A stretch of DNA of 64,000 nucleotides from Polyangiaceae bacterium (lineage in GTDB: Bacteria > Myxococcota_A > Polyangia > Polyangiales > Polyangiaceae). The notes below the pieces were generated by a model. It did not search any database. It was not told the origin of the DNA and saw only the letters and a program-made list of their open reading frames with translations. A program made the translations under genes and the position numbers. The stretch is taken from positions 226,582-290,581 of the forward strand of contig JABFXY010000006.1 in assembly GCA_013361525.1 (NCBI GenBank), read 5' to 3'. Positions 16,866-25,403 of the stretch are shown in pieces (position 1 is the first letter of the stretch; each line of letters opens with the position of its first letter).

Positions 16866-18917
16866 TCAGAGCGTGTTCAAATACGCTTCGAGCGCGTCGA
16901 GATCTCCCTCGTTGAGGTGCTTCGTGTGGCCCATCATCCCGTCGCTCTCGACGAGAAGCTCACGCAGCGACTCGAAGCGGCCATCGTGGAAGAACGGCCC
17001 GCGGCCCGAGATGTAGCTGAGCGACGGCGTGTTGAACTGAGCCTTGCGATCCGCGCGAGCGCGCGAGCCGAGGTCGTGGTTCTTCGTGTCGGTGCCGCCG
17101 TCACCGGCGTGGCACGACCCGCACGCGGCCTGCTCGGAGTGGAAGAGCGACTCGCCCTTCTTCACGAGCTGCACGTCGAGGTCGTTCTGGCGCGGGGGCG
17201 CGGGCATCGACTCGATGTAGGTGATGAGTGCTTCGAGCTCGACGTTGCGAAGGCCCTGGCCATTGAGGCGCTCGAAGGTGTGGGTGACGTGCTCGCGAAC
17301 GTCCTTGGTCAGGCCGTTCCACGAGAACGGCGCCGTGCCCTGGAGCCGGCCGGCGAGCATGATGCTGCGGCGCGGGCCTTCCGGGGTCGACCAGGTGATG
17401 GCGTCGTCGCGCCCGTCCGGGTGGCAGCTCGCGCACGCGCGGCCGTCCAGCGAGATGCGCGCGTCGCCGGTCGCGTGGAAGATCTGCCGGCCGAGGACAA
17501 ACGAGAGCTGAAGCGGCTCAGCCATCGGCTTGAGCGCCACGCGATCGTGCTTGCCGACGGAGGGCTCATCCGGGGTGCCCATCGTCTTGAGATCCACGAG
17601 GTCGAGGCTGCGCTCGAACTGCGACCAGACGACGGCGCGCTTGTTCGCCGAGTCGATCGCCACGCCCGTCGGGCCCGAGCCGACGTCCCAGCGTGCCTTC
17701 TCCACGCTGGCCGGGCTCGCGGACGCAGCGTCGTATGCGACGACGGCATCGATGCCGAGGCAGGTGACGAAGAGCGTCGAGCTGTCGTTGTCGACCGCGG
17801 CGCCGCGGGGAAGGATGCACTCGCCGACGGCCGGCTCAGCGCCACCTTCGCCGCCGAAGAACTGCTCGTGCGTCTCGGCGAAGGAAGCCTGGACGAAGCG
17901 GCGCGTGCCCGCGTCGATGACGGCGACGGCGGGAACCTCGGTCGGGACGCCGCCCTCGCCGTAGCCGGCGGAGCGGTTTTCCGGATCGCCCGGGTCGACG
18001 AGGATTTGTGGCGCGAGGATGCGGCCCTTCGGCGCCGTGGACTTGACCATCGGGAAGCCCTGGCAGCCCATACGCGTGCCATTTCGGCCGGGGATCGGCT
18101 TCTCGCCGTTTGCGTCGCCGACCGCACCGCTGACCGACGAGGCGAGCGAGAACGGCTTTTCGACGAGGTTGTTCTGCGCCTCGAACGGATTGACGAGGAC
18201 GTCGAGCTTGCGCTGCGGCTTCATCGTCGCGAGGTCGACGATGCTGACGCGGGCGCCCACGGCGTGCGAAACGTAGGCGAACTTTCCTTCGTCATCGACG
18301 ACGACCGTGCGCGGCTCGCGCGGCAGCGGGACCTTCGCCTTGCGCGACAGCGCAGCGGCGTCGAACGCCTCTAGCGTCCGGCCCCAGCCCGCCGTGAGGA
18401 GGATCGTCTTGGCGTCGGGCGTCGTCGCGAGGGCGATCGGCTCGGCCGAGGTATCGACCGCGCAGCCCGCGGTCAGGGTGCCGTCGTTCTTCGCGTGGTA
18501 GACGGCGAGCTTGTTCGCGTCGCGCAGCGTGACGAGGACGCGGCCATCGGCGAGGACCATCACCTGGCCCGGGGCGCCGTCGAGCTTCGTCGAGCCGAGC
18601 TCTTTTCGTGTGTCGACGTCGACCATCACGAGGGACTTGTCGTCTTCGTCCGCGACGAAGGCGATCGTCTTGCCGGCGAGCGGTCCGTCGGAGAAGGCGC
18701 CGAGCGCGACCGTCGCGGATTGCCCCGGAGCCGAGACCGGCTTCAGCGAGCTCGCGGTCGCTTCGCACGTGCCGCTTTCGCCGGCGCCGACCGACTTGGA
18801 CGGGGTCGAATCGCCGGAGGGCCCAACCGATCCACACCCGGCCGCTGTCGCCAGGCCGAGGGTCGCAAGGATCAGAGCGGCGGAGGGGAGAACGGACCGG
18901 GCTGAGGGCTTACGCAT
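16866..18917 (-). CDS. Beta-propeller / dihaem cytochrome c lipoprotein
   Basis: A 683-residue exported lipoprotein: the signal peptide ends in a lipobox at ATAAGC (Cys28). Residues about 50-440 are repeats resembling YVTN beta-propeller blades (GKTIAFVADEDDKSLVMVDVDTRKELG, LVTLRDANKLAVYHAKNDGTL, EGKFAYVSHAVGARVSIVDLATMKPQRKL). The C-terminal third has two haem-binding motifs, CASCH and CGSCH, in a cytochrome-c-peroxidase/MauG-like arrangement, with RKAQFNTPSLSYISGRGPFFHDGRFESL at the end, typical of that family. It may transfer electrons or modify a partner at the cell surface. A 16-bp palindrome lies 46 bp upstream of its start. Confidence 0.88.
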   Translation of the reverse strand: MRKPSARSVLPSAALILATLGLATAAGCGSVGPSGDSTPSKSVGAGESGTCEATASSLKPVSAPGQSATVALGAFSDGPLAGKTIAFVADEDDKSLVMVDVDTRKELGSTKLDGAPGQVMVLADGRVLVTLRDANKLAVYHAKNDGTLTAGCAVDTSAEPIALATTPDAKTILLTAGWGRTLEAFDAAALSRKAKVPLPREPRTVVVDDEGKFAYVSHAVGARVSIVDLATMKPQRKLDVLVNPFEAQNNLVEKPFSLASSVSGAVGDANGEKPIPGRNGTRMGCQGFPMVKSTAPKGRILAPQILVDPGDPENRSAGYGEGGVPTEVPAVAVIDAGTRRFVQASFAETHEQFFGGEGGAEPAVGECILPRGAAVDNDSSTLFVTCLGIDAVVAYDAASASPASVEKARWDVGSGPTGVAIDSANKRAVVWSQFERSLDLVDLKTMGTPDEPSVGKHDRVALKPMAEPLQLSFVLGRQIFHATGDARISLDGRACASCHPDGRDDAITWSTPEGPRRSIMLAGRLQGTAPFSWNGLTKDVREHVTHTFERLNGQGLRNVELEALITYIESMPAPPRQNDLDVQLVKKGESLFHSEQAACGSCHAGDGGTDTKNHDLGSRARADRKAQFNTPSLSYISGRGPFFHDGRFESLRELLVESDGMMGHTKHLNEGDLDALEAYLNTL

Positions 18918-18962
18918 GGCGCTCCTTGTACGCGTGACCGAATCAGGTGCTTCCCGGACTCA

Positions 18963-18978
18963 ATCCAGCGAGCTGGAT
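18963..18978 (-). promoter_or_regulatory. 16-bp palindrome, candidate operator
   Basis: ATCCAGC-GA-GCTGGAT (18963-18978) lies 46 bp upstream of the beta-propeller/cytochrome gene start at 18917. The arms are perfect over 7 bp. The 236-bp gap to the next gene (18918-19153) otherwise holds a hairpin, TCCGTC-TTGT-GACGGA at 19115-19130, that may end the transcript of the HEAT-repeat gene, and nothing else I recognise. Confidence 0.4.
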
Positions 18979-19153
18979 GCAGTCCAAGGAGATCTACGGA
19001 GTGCGCAACGCGGAGCGTTGGCACGAAGTGAAACAACGCGAAACGGAAACGGAGACCAACTGCAGAGAGAACGACGCGCGTCGGGACGACGGCACCGTCA
19101 TGTCGCCTTGGACATCCGTCTTGTGACGGACGTGGGTGAAAAAAGTTCCAAGG

Positions 19154-21823
19154 TCAGAGACTGCCGACTGCAAGAGCGGCTGGCACGGCCAGCTCGACCT
19201 GCCCGTCCGGGGTGAGCGCCTCGAAGACGACCCCCCGACGGTCCGACGTCCCCAAGCGGAGCGTGCCATCAGCCAGCGACAGCGCAAAGGGGGCTCGAGC
19301 GACCGGACTCGTGCTCCCGTCGGGGACAACGAAGACGGTGAGCGGCATCGGGCTTGCGGGGCTGGCGCCATTTTTCGTACGGACACCCCCCGGCTCACAA
19401 CGTCGCGCGACCCGGAAGGTCGTCTCCTCGGAGGCGCAGCGCTCGAGGGCTCGGCGCGCGGCGACCACCGGATCCATCGGAGCGGCAGCTTTGGCGTCGG
19501 GCTTTTTCGGGTCGGTGGGCGCACCCGCAGCCGGTGGAGGAGAAGGAGCCGTCGCCGGCTGAACCGGCCCGGCCGCGATGGCATGAAGCAGGCCAGCCGC
19601 CGAAATACGCACGCGCTCCGAAGGATCCCCGCTCAGGAGCTGCCCGATGACGGCGACGTCACATTTGGCGCCGGCGAGCATCAGCCCCGCGAGCGCATTG
19701 GCGCGGACGTAAGGCCTCGTGTCCGACAGAGCCGCACACGCCGACGACTCAACCAGGGCGGCATCCTTCTCGCGCGAGGCGACGCGCCCGAGAGCGGCAA
19801 GACTATTGCCTGCGACGTCGACGTCGGGGTCCGTCGTGAGCTTGGAAAGCACGGAAGCGACGCCCCGGTCACCGACCGCGCCGAGCGACCAGACCGCGTT
19901 GGCACGGACGCTCGCGTCAGGGTCCTGCGCCAGGGTGGTGAGGAGCGGGATCGCCTTCGCGCCTTGCGCCGAGATTGCCTCGGCGATTTTGCGACGGTCG
20001 TCGACGGGTCCCCCCGCGAGCTTTTTCAGCTCGGAGACGCTGGTGTCGCTGCGCAGGCGACCGAGCCCTTCGATGAGCGCATCCCGCGCGGACGTCGGCG
20101 CGGACGACACGGCGGCCGACACAGTCTTCGCGAGCTCGCCGTCTTGGCTGCGCGACAGCACGCCGGCGAGCGCGATCCCGATCGCCGCTCGATCCTGCTC
20201 GGCGCTCTTCAAGAGCCGTTCGAGCAATTTGGATGCGACCGCGCTCGTACCGACGCGCGAAATGGCGATCGCTGCGTCCATCCGCACCGTGCCGAGCTCG
20301 TCGTCGAGCGCCGTCACGATCTTCTCGTCCACGGCCGCGGAGCCTTGCGCGAGCGAGCCGAGACCGCGGAGGGACGCACGACGGAGCGAGGGCGACTTCG
20401 ACGTCGCGTAGACGAGCAGCTGTTCGGAGGCGCGAGGAGAGCCGGTGCGGCCGAGCAGCTCGACGAGCACGACGCGGTCTTCGGTCGCGAGGGCGGGATC
20501 GTTCAGCGCGTCGCGCACAGGCTCGACTGCGCGGCCATCGGGCCTCGCTGGATCGATGAGTGCGAGCGCCGCACGCGTCGCAGCCCGACGAACATCGGGG
20601 GACGCGTCGGCGATGAGCTCGAGCACGGCCGGCAACGACTGCTCCGCCTCGAGCGTCGCCAGCGCCGAGAGCGCAGACGGAGCGGCGACCGTCCCTCGCT
20701 GCATCGCACGCACGATCGCGGGCGCGGTACTCACGTCGCCGATCGCGGCGAGCGCTTGGACCAGCCCCACCGCGGTCCGTGCGCTCGGCGAGCCCTCGAG
20801 CGCCGTCACGATCGACTTCGTGGCCTTCGGTCCCACGGCGACGAGCGCGTCGCGCGCCGGCGTGCGACCGGCATCGGGACGATCGGTCTCGAGCGCGCCG
20901 ATGAGCAGATCGGTCGCGCGTGGCGAGCCGATCCTCCCGAGCGCGCGCACCGCAGCTTGGCGCAGCGCGAGCGACGTCTCCGACGACGGCGGGCCACCCT
21001 GCGACGCGCTCGCCGACGCCTGCACGTGCGGCGCGAGCGCGACCGTCGCCTCGTCCGAGCCGATACGTCCGAGCGCGAGCGCCGCCTCGACGCGAACGTC
21101 GGTGTTCGCATCCGACAGCGCACGAACCAGCGCGGAGAGCGCACGCGTGTCGCGCAAATCGCCGAGCGCGCGGGCGACGCGGCGACGAACCTCCGCAGAC
21201 GTGTCTTGTACGCGGCCGACGAGGGGAAGCACCGCGCGCCCGTCTCCGAGGCGACCGAGCGACGTCGCTACCTCGGCGCGCACCTCGGGGGAGTTGTCGT
21301 CGAGGTGACCGAGGAGCAGCGAGACGGCGTCCGGCGAGCCGGAGCGGCCCATCGCCTGCGCCGCCGCCATTCGGACGTCTTGCGAAGGATCCGAAAGCAC
21401 ACGACCGAGCGCGGTCACGCTGCGCTCCGTCGGATTCGAACGAATCACCTCACAAGCCGCGAGACGGAGGCGCGCGTCGGAATCGGCGAGCCACGCGGAG
21501 ACGATGTCGCTCGCACCCGGGATGCGGAGCTTCGCGCTGACCTTCGCCGCGGCGATCCGGACCTCGTTGTCCTCGTCACCGAGCGCCTTCACCGCAAGCG
21601 GCTTCGCGAGCGCTTGCGGCAGCGTGCCAATCTGTTGAGCGGCCGTGCGTCGCTCCGCGGGGTCGGTCGACTCGAGGCCTTCCTTGATGCGATCGGGCAC
21701 ATTCGGCCACACGAATGCGCCCGCCGGAGCGGTGAACGTCGACGCGCCGGCAAGGAAAAGCGCGCAAAGCGCCGCCCTCCCCCAGCTTGAGCTCAAGGAA
21801 CGGCGCCGACCCGGGACCCGCAT
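19154..21823 (-). CDS. Exported HEAT-repeat protein
   Basis: An 889-residue protein. I start at the ATG at 21823 because a signal peptide follows (RRRSLSSSWGRAALCALFLAGASTFTAPAGA). From about residue 35 to 760 there are some 20 HEAT/PBS-lyase-type repeats of 30-40 residues, with the pattern 'D..vR..AA.aLG.lgd..av..L...L.D' (for example SPEVRAEVATSLGRLGDGRAVLPLVG, TDVRVEAALALGRIGSDEAT). After an Ala/Pro-rich linker comes a short C-terminal domain with EGVRTKNGASPASP and GVVFEALTPDGQVELAVPA, which looks like a carboxypeptidase-regulatory-like fold. It is likely a periplasmic protein-protein interaction scaffold. The divergent gene at 21896 lies 72 bp away. Confidence 0.88.
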   Translation of the reverse strand: MRVPGRRRSLSSSWGRAALCALFLAGASTFTAPAGAFVWPNVPDRIKEGLESTDPAERRTAAQQIGTLPQALAKPLAVKALGDEDNEVRIAAAKVSAKLRIPGASDIVSAWLADSDARLRLAACEVIRSNPTERSVTALGRVLSDPSQDVRMAAAQAMGRSGSPDAVSLLLGHLDDNSPEVRAEVATSLGRLGDGRAVLPLVGRVQDTSAEVRRRVARALGDLRDTRALSALVRALSDANTDVRVEAALALGRIGSDEATVALAPHVQASASASQGGPPSSETSLALRQAAVRALGRIGSPRATDLLIGALETDRPDAGRTPARDALVAVGPKATKSIVTALEGSPSARTAVGLVQALAAIGDVSTAPAIVRAMQRGTVAAPSALSALATLEAEQSLPAVLELIADASPDVRRAATRAALALIDPARPDGRAVEPVRDALNDPALATEDRVVLVELLGRTGSPRASEQLLVYATSKSPSLRRASLRGLGSLAQGSAAVDEKIVTALDDELGTVRMDAAIAISRVGTSAVASKLLERLLKSAEQDRAAIGIALAGVLSRSQDGELAKTVSAAVSSAPTSARDALIEGLGRLRSDTSVSELKKLAGGPVDDRRKIAEAISAQGAKAIPLLTTLAQDPDASVRANAVWSLGAVGDRGVASVLSKLTTDPDVDVAGNSLAALGRVASREKDAALVESSACAALSDTRPYVRANALAGLMLAGAKCDVAVIGQLLSGDPSERVRISAAGLLHAIAAGPVQPATAPSPPPAAGAPTDPKKPDAKAAAPMDPVVAARRALERCASEETTFRVARRCEPGGVRTKNGASPASPMPLTVFVVPDGSTSPVARAPFALSLADGTLRLGTSDRRGVVFEALTPDGQVELAVPAALAVGSL

Positions 21824-21895
21824 TGCCGGGCAGACTAGCATCTGGGAAGACCACGCGGCGCTGTCGGCGTTGTAGCGGAACAAGGAGGCGACGGA

Positions 21896-23182
21896 ATGAC
21901 GGCTGATCGGTGTGAGGGGCTACGGGCGAGGTTGTCGGGTTGGACGGTGAAGGTCCTGCCCCATGTAGCGCTCGCGGCCCTGGTCACGGCGGCGACCGTC
22001 TCGTGCGCGACATCGTCCTCGGTCCAAGACGGCGCCTCCGGGTCGAGCGCGACCGGGACCAGTGCTCCCGGGCCGAAGGCGGCGCTCGCTGCGACGGCCA
22101 CGTCGGACTCGAGCGCGGTTGCCGCACCCGCGTCTGCATCGGCCGCACGCGCCGCGGAGGCCGAGACGTTCCGCTTCGCCGATTTGGTGAACGACCTCTC
22201 CGAGCCCGACACCTACTTCTTCTCGGACAACATCATCTCGAACGAGACGAGCTTCCTCCAACCCGCAGAGGCGCTCGCGGCGCGCAGCGACCCCTCGAGC
22301 GTCTACATCGGCGTCGGCCCCGAGCAGAACTTCACGTACATCGCGCTGACGAAGCCCTCCGTCGCGTTCGTCGTCGACATCCGGCGCGCAAACATGCTCC
22401 TCCAGCTCCTCTATCGCGCCGCCTTCGAAGAGGCGAACGACCGCGCACAGTTCCTGGCGCTGCTCCTTGGACGGCCGCTCCCGGAGGCCGGCGCGCTCGA
22501 CGCGAAGGCAGGGATCTCCGACGTCGTCTCCGCCGCCACCAAGTCGGCTGGAACGAAGGCGAGCTTCGAGGACGCGCAGGCCAAGCTGATGAAGCGCATC
22601 GACGGCTACGGCGTGAAGCTCGGCGACGAGGACAAGAAGGGCATCGCGAAGATGCACGCGGTCTTTCACAAGGAGGGCATCGACGTGCGCTTCGAGCTGC
22701 ACGAAAAGAACGGCCGCCTCTACCCCACCCTCCGTGAGCTCCTCGACACGACGAGCCCGTCGGGAAAAACCGGCAGCTTCCTCGCGACCGACGAGTCGTT
22801 TCGCTTTCTGCAGACCATGCAGCGCGCGGGGCGCATCGTGCCGGTGGTCGGCGATTTCGCAGGCAACCACGCGCTGCCGCAGCTCGCGTCGTACCTGAAG
22901 AGCGACAAGCTCAGCGTCTCGACCTTCTACGTCTCGAACGTCGAGCAGTACCTCCTCGAGCCGAAGGTCTGGAAGAACTGGGTCCGCAACGTAAAGGCGC
23001 TGCCCAAGACGGACGACGCCGTTTTCATCCGCGCGTACCTCGATCAGGGTCGCAAACACCCGAAGCAGATGAAAGGCCACCGCACCGCGACCGTGCTCTC
23101 GAAGATGAGCGACTTCGAGTCGTCCTTCGGTGAGAAAGACACGACGACCTTCTTCACGCTCTGCACCGACAAGAACCTCTGA
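21896..23182 (+). CDS. Lipoprotein of the LIC_10091-like family
   Basis: A 428-residue lipoprotein with lipobox VSCA after a hydrophobic segment (VALAALVTAATVSC, Cys37), then a ~50-residue Ala/Ser linker. From about residue 90, FADLVNDLSEPDTYFFSDNIISNETSFLQ, VYIGVGPEQNFTYIALTKPSVAFVVDIRR and LLYRAAFEEANDRAQFL resemble proteins annotated as LIC_10091 family, whose Leptospira member has a SAM-methyltransferase-like fold. That fold does not prove methyltransferase activity. The C-terminal half carries TDESFRFLQTMQRAGRIVPVVGDFAG. It is divergent from the HEAT-repeat gene. My family assignment rests on the motif only. Confidence 0.7.
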   Translation: MTADRCEGLRARLSGWTVKVLPHVALAALVTAATVSCATSSSVQDGASGSSATGTSAPGPKAALAATATSDSSAVAAPASASAARAAEAETFRFADLVNDLSEPDTYFFSDNIISNETSFLQPAEALAARSDPSSVYIGVGPEQNFTYIALTKPSVAFVVDIRRANMLLQLLYRAAFEEANDRAQFLALLLGRPLPEAGALDAKAGISDVVSAATKSAGTKASFEDAQAKLMKRIDGYGVKLGDEDKKGIAKMHAVFHKEGIDVRFELHEKNGRLYPTLRELLDTTSPSGKTGSFLATDESFRFLQTMQRAGRIVPVVGDFAGNHALPQLASYLKSDKLSVSTFYVSNVEQYLLEPKVWKNWVRNVKALPKTDDAVFIRAYLDQGRKHPKQMKGHRTATVLSKMSDFESSFGEKDTTTFFTLCTDKNL

Positions 23183-23216
23183 CGGCGCCCCGCGCGCGGC
23201 TCTTCTTTGCCGGGTC

Positions 23217-24308
23217 TCACCCCCGTGGGGGCGAGTAGAAATCGACGACCGGAACCGGGTCCGTGAGCTTCGCGCGGACCTTTTTTCGTTCCCCGACGAT
23301 GTCTCCCCCGATCTGGAAGTTCGTCGGCGGGTCGAACTCCACGTCGACCTCGTCGATGAAGTAATCGAAGAGAACCTCGGGGTTGTAGTACTCGCCGCGC
23401 CAGATCGCGGGGAAGTTGCGCGTGAAGATGACGCTCGAGATCGTCGACACGCGAAGCGCCATCTTGCCCGGGCGCTCCTCCGCGTGCGGGAACATGCGAA
23501 ACCCGAAGCCGTAGTAGGGGATCGTCGAGATCGACGCGAGGGTCGCCGGACCTTCGTAGATGATGCTCCCCGACTTGATCGGCGAGCCGAACGGACCGCC
23601 GTTCGGACCGACACGGAACGCATCGTTCCCGCGGTTCACGACGCGGCAATGCGGCGTCGGCTTGAGGAGGTATCCGGGGATCGTGCGCGTCGTCGCCGCG
23701 ATCGCGTACGTCGCGATCCCCGCGCTCTTCACGAACGGGATGCGCGACAAGAGCTTCTTCGTCTCCGCGTAGTCGTGGAGGACGTTCGCATCGATGCCGA
23801 AGCCGCAGAACGGCGAGAGAACGCCCTCGACCTCGACCAGCGCGAGCGGCCGGCTGCCGGCATCGGCACGGAGGCGCGCGATGTCCGCGGAGAGCGCCTT
23901 CGCCACCCTCGGACCAGAGCCCGTCTGACTCGCGCCGACGACCCAGGCGAGCGAGTTGCCCGTGCCGAGGCGGAGCAGGCCGAAACGAGGCGGGGGCACG
24001 CCGCGCATCCGCGCTTGCTTCACGACGGCCGTGACGACCACCGTGAAGGTGCCGTCGCCCCCGCCGGTGAGGATCGTGTCGTAGCCGCGATCGATGAGGC
24101 TCTTCGCGATCGCCTCGCTGTCCTCGATCCGGCGCGAGACGTAGAGGTCGCCGCCGTCGAGGATCTGATCGAGGGTGTGGATGACCTCGTGGCTGACGCT
24201 CTTCGCGTTGCCGTTCACCACGACGGCAATTCTGCCGCCCGAGCGTGTGGGCGGGGCACCCGCCGGCGCTTGGGGTTGCGAAACGCCGCTGTGTGAAATC
24301 TCGGCCAT
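23217..24308 (-). CDS. Diacylglycerol-kinase-family lipid kinase
   Basis: A 363-residue cytoplasmic protein. The DAGK catalytic domain starts near residue 20: RIAVVVNGNAKSVSHEV, then the ATP-binding TGGGDGTFTVVVTAV, and FGLLRLGTGNSLAWVVGA, which matches the conserved 'PLGTgNdfa' segment. The C-terminal half contains the second lobe with FDYFIDEVDVEFDPPTNFQIGGD, similar to the 'D.e....P...qvDGE' end of YegS-type lipid kinases. It should phosphorylate a diacylglycerol-type or sphingoid lipid. It is divergent from the Lys/Ala-rich protein gene at 24647 and close to no lipid biosynthesis genes. Substrate is undefined. Confidence 0.88.
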   Translation of the reverse strand: MAEISHSGVSQPQAPAGAPPTRSGGRIAVVVNGNAKSVSHEVIHTLDQILDGGDLYVSRRIEDSEAIAKSLIDRGYDTILTGGGDGTFTVVVTAVVKQARMRGVPPPRFGLLRLGTGNSLAWVVGASQTGSGPRVAKALSADIARLRADAGSRPLALVEVEGVLSPFCGFGIDANVLHDYAETKKLLSRIPFVKSAGIATYAIAATTRTIPGYLLKPTPHCRVVNRGNDAFRVGPNGGPFGSPIKSGSIIYEGPATLASISTIPYYGFGFRMFPHAEERPGKMALRVSTISSVIFTRNFPAIWRGEYYNPEVLFDYFIDEVDVEFDPPTNFQIGGDIVGERKKVRAKLTDPVPVVDFYSPPRG

Positions 24309-24646
24309 CGACCTCTCGTATCACAGGCCCCACGTTGCCCCTCGCCGCGGCGCGTCCAATTGGCCAAAGTACGGCCCGATCTCGGTTCCGATCGCAAAAG
24401 AACTGGACAAAAGCCGCCCCAATTGGTAAGCGCACCGCACCCTTCATGGTTGGCTCCGGCGGTCCTCCGTCCGGCGCCTCATCAAAGGGGGGCTGATTGA
24501 CTTCCGTCCTGGCCGGTTTCAGGCCAGGTTGGTCAGCGTGCGGGCCCTCGCCGCGCGCAGCTCACGCGTCGGGCTCATCCACGCGCGAGCTATCTGTTTC
24601 ATCGAGCGTGGGTTCCCCACGCGATCCATCTGGTTCGGAAGGCGCC
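24309..24646. other. 338-bp divergent intergenic region with repeated palindromes
   Basis: No gene is apparent. The palindrome CCAATTGG occurs twice, at 24356-24363 and 24419-24426 (63 bp apart), flanking the region where promoters for the lipid-kinase gene would lie. Nearer the right-hand gene, CCTGGCC-GGTTTCA-GGCCAGG at 24508-24528 forms a hairpin with perfect 7-bp arms, preceded by TTGACT at 24497-24502. The right-hand gene has GGAAGG just before its ATG. Confidence 0.5.
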
Positions 24647-25303
24647 ATGTCGAAGGCAAAGACGGGTAAAGACGCGAAGAAGGCTGCGGCGGGTTCGGGT
24701 AAGTCCGCCGCGAAAAAGCCGTCGAACGCCAAGGAGAAAGCGGCGGGCGGCGCCGGAGAGGACAAGGGCGCATCGAACCCGAAGCGAAAGCTCGGTTTGC
24801 GTGGCGCTGCTCCCTGGGCCGCGCGGCACGCGGCGAAACACGCGGCGGAGGCTCGTGCCCGCGCGGCAGAGCCGGCCCCCCCGGGCAGCGCCCGCGCGAC
24901 GATCCGCACGCCCAGCGGCGCGGAGGAGATCAAGCAGAAGATCGCTGATCTCCACAATCAGACGCAGAAGATCCGGACGCTGCGCAAGCGGATGGACAAG
25001 GGCTTCTACGAAATCGGGCAGCTCCTCGTGGACATCCAGCTGCGCGAGCTCTTCCAGGCGAAGGGCTTCGGCTCGTTCGAGGCGTTTCTCGAGCGCGAGA
25101 TCGATCTCGGCAAGATGACCTGCATGAAGCTGATGAAGGTGCCGTCGGTCTTCCAGAAGGAAGCGGCGCTCGACTTCGGCATGGAACGCGTCTTCTCGGC
25201 GCTGTCCGCCCTCGAGGGTGAGCTCATCCCGAAGGCGATCCCGTCGGCTCCCGGCTCCAAGCCCGGTCTGCCGATGAAGCCGCCGTCTCGCCTCGTCGGC
25301 TGA
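24647..25303 (+). CDS. Basic, Lys/Ala-rich protein with helical C-terminal domain
   Basis: A 218-residue protein starting at the ATG at 24647 with GGAAGG upstream. Residues 1-85 are disordered and Lys/Ala/Gly-rich, resembling histone-like tails. Residues about 90-190 form a helical domain: IKQKIADLHNQTQKIRTLRK, GFYEIGQLLVDIQLRELFQ, FGSFEAFLEREIDLGKMT and MKLMKVPSVFQKEAALDFG. This latter pattern ('lr.r...fyeIG.lL..i.er.ly...GygSFeaFlE.El.lg') recurs in myxobacterial and phage-type proteins and suggests a DUF3102/helix-turn-helix-like DNA-associated domain. It is probably a DNA- or nucleoid-associated protein, but the function is not known. A compound terminator hairpin follows. Confidence 0.7.
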   Translation: MSKAKTGKDAKKAAAGSGKSAAKKPSNAKEKAAGGAGEDKGASNPKRKLGLRGAAPWAARHAAKHAAEARARAAEPAPPGSARATIRTPSGAEEIKQKIADLHNQTQKIRTLRKRMDKGFYEIGQLLVDIQLRELFQAKGFGSFEAFLEREIDLGKMTCMKLMKVPSVFQKEAALDFGMERVFSALSALEGELIPKAIPSAPGSKPGLPMKPPSRLVG

Positions 25304-25339
25304 GACCACGCCGCGAGCAACAGCTCGCGAACGAACGAA

Positions 25340-25379
25340 GCCCCGACCTCGCAGGACGCAAGTCCTTGTTCGTCGGGGC
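25340..25379. terminator. Nested hairpin between convergent genes
   Basis: Outer stem GCCCCGAC (25340-25347)/GTCGGGGC (25372-25379) encloses an inner stem AGGAC-GCAA-GTCCT (25353-25366) with a GNRA-type tetraloop. It lies between the convergent stops at 25303 and 25404, is symmetrical, and could end transcripts from both sides. Both stems are perfect. Confidence 0.75.
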
Positions 25380-25403
25380 CTCGTCGTTTGTGCGCTCGTG
25401 CGC

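Noticed and set aside
19136..21790. Long plus-strand frame opposite the HEAT-repeat gene
   Set aside because: Translation is Arg-rich with no recognisable fold, whereas the minus strand gives clean HEAT repeats and a signal peptide.
23183..23216. CCCCC-GT-GGGGG hairpin near 23220 as a terminator
   Set aside because: It falls inside the end of the lipid-kinase coding sequence and so is more likely codon-driven.
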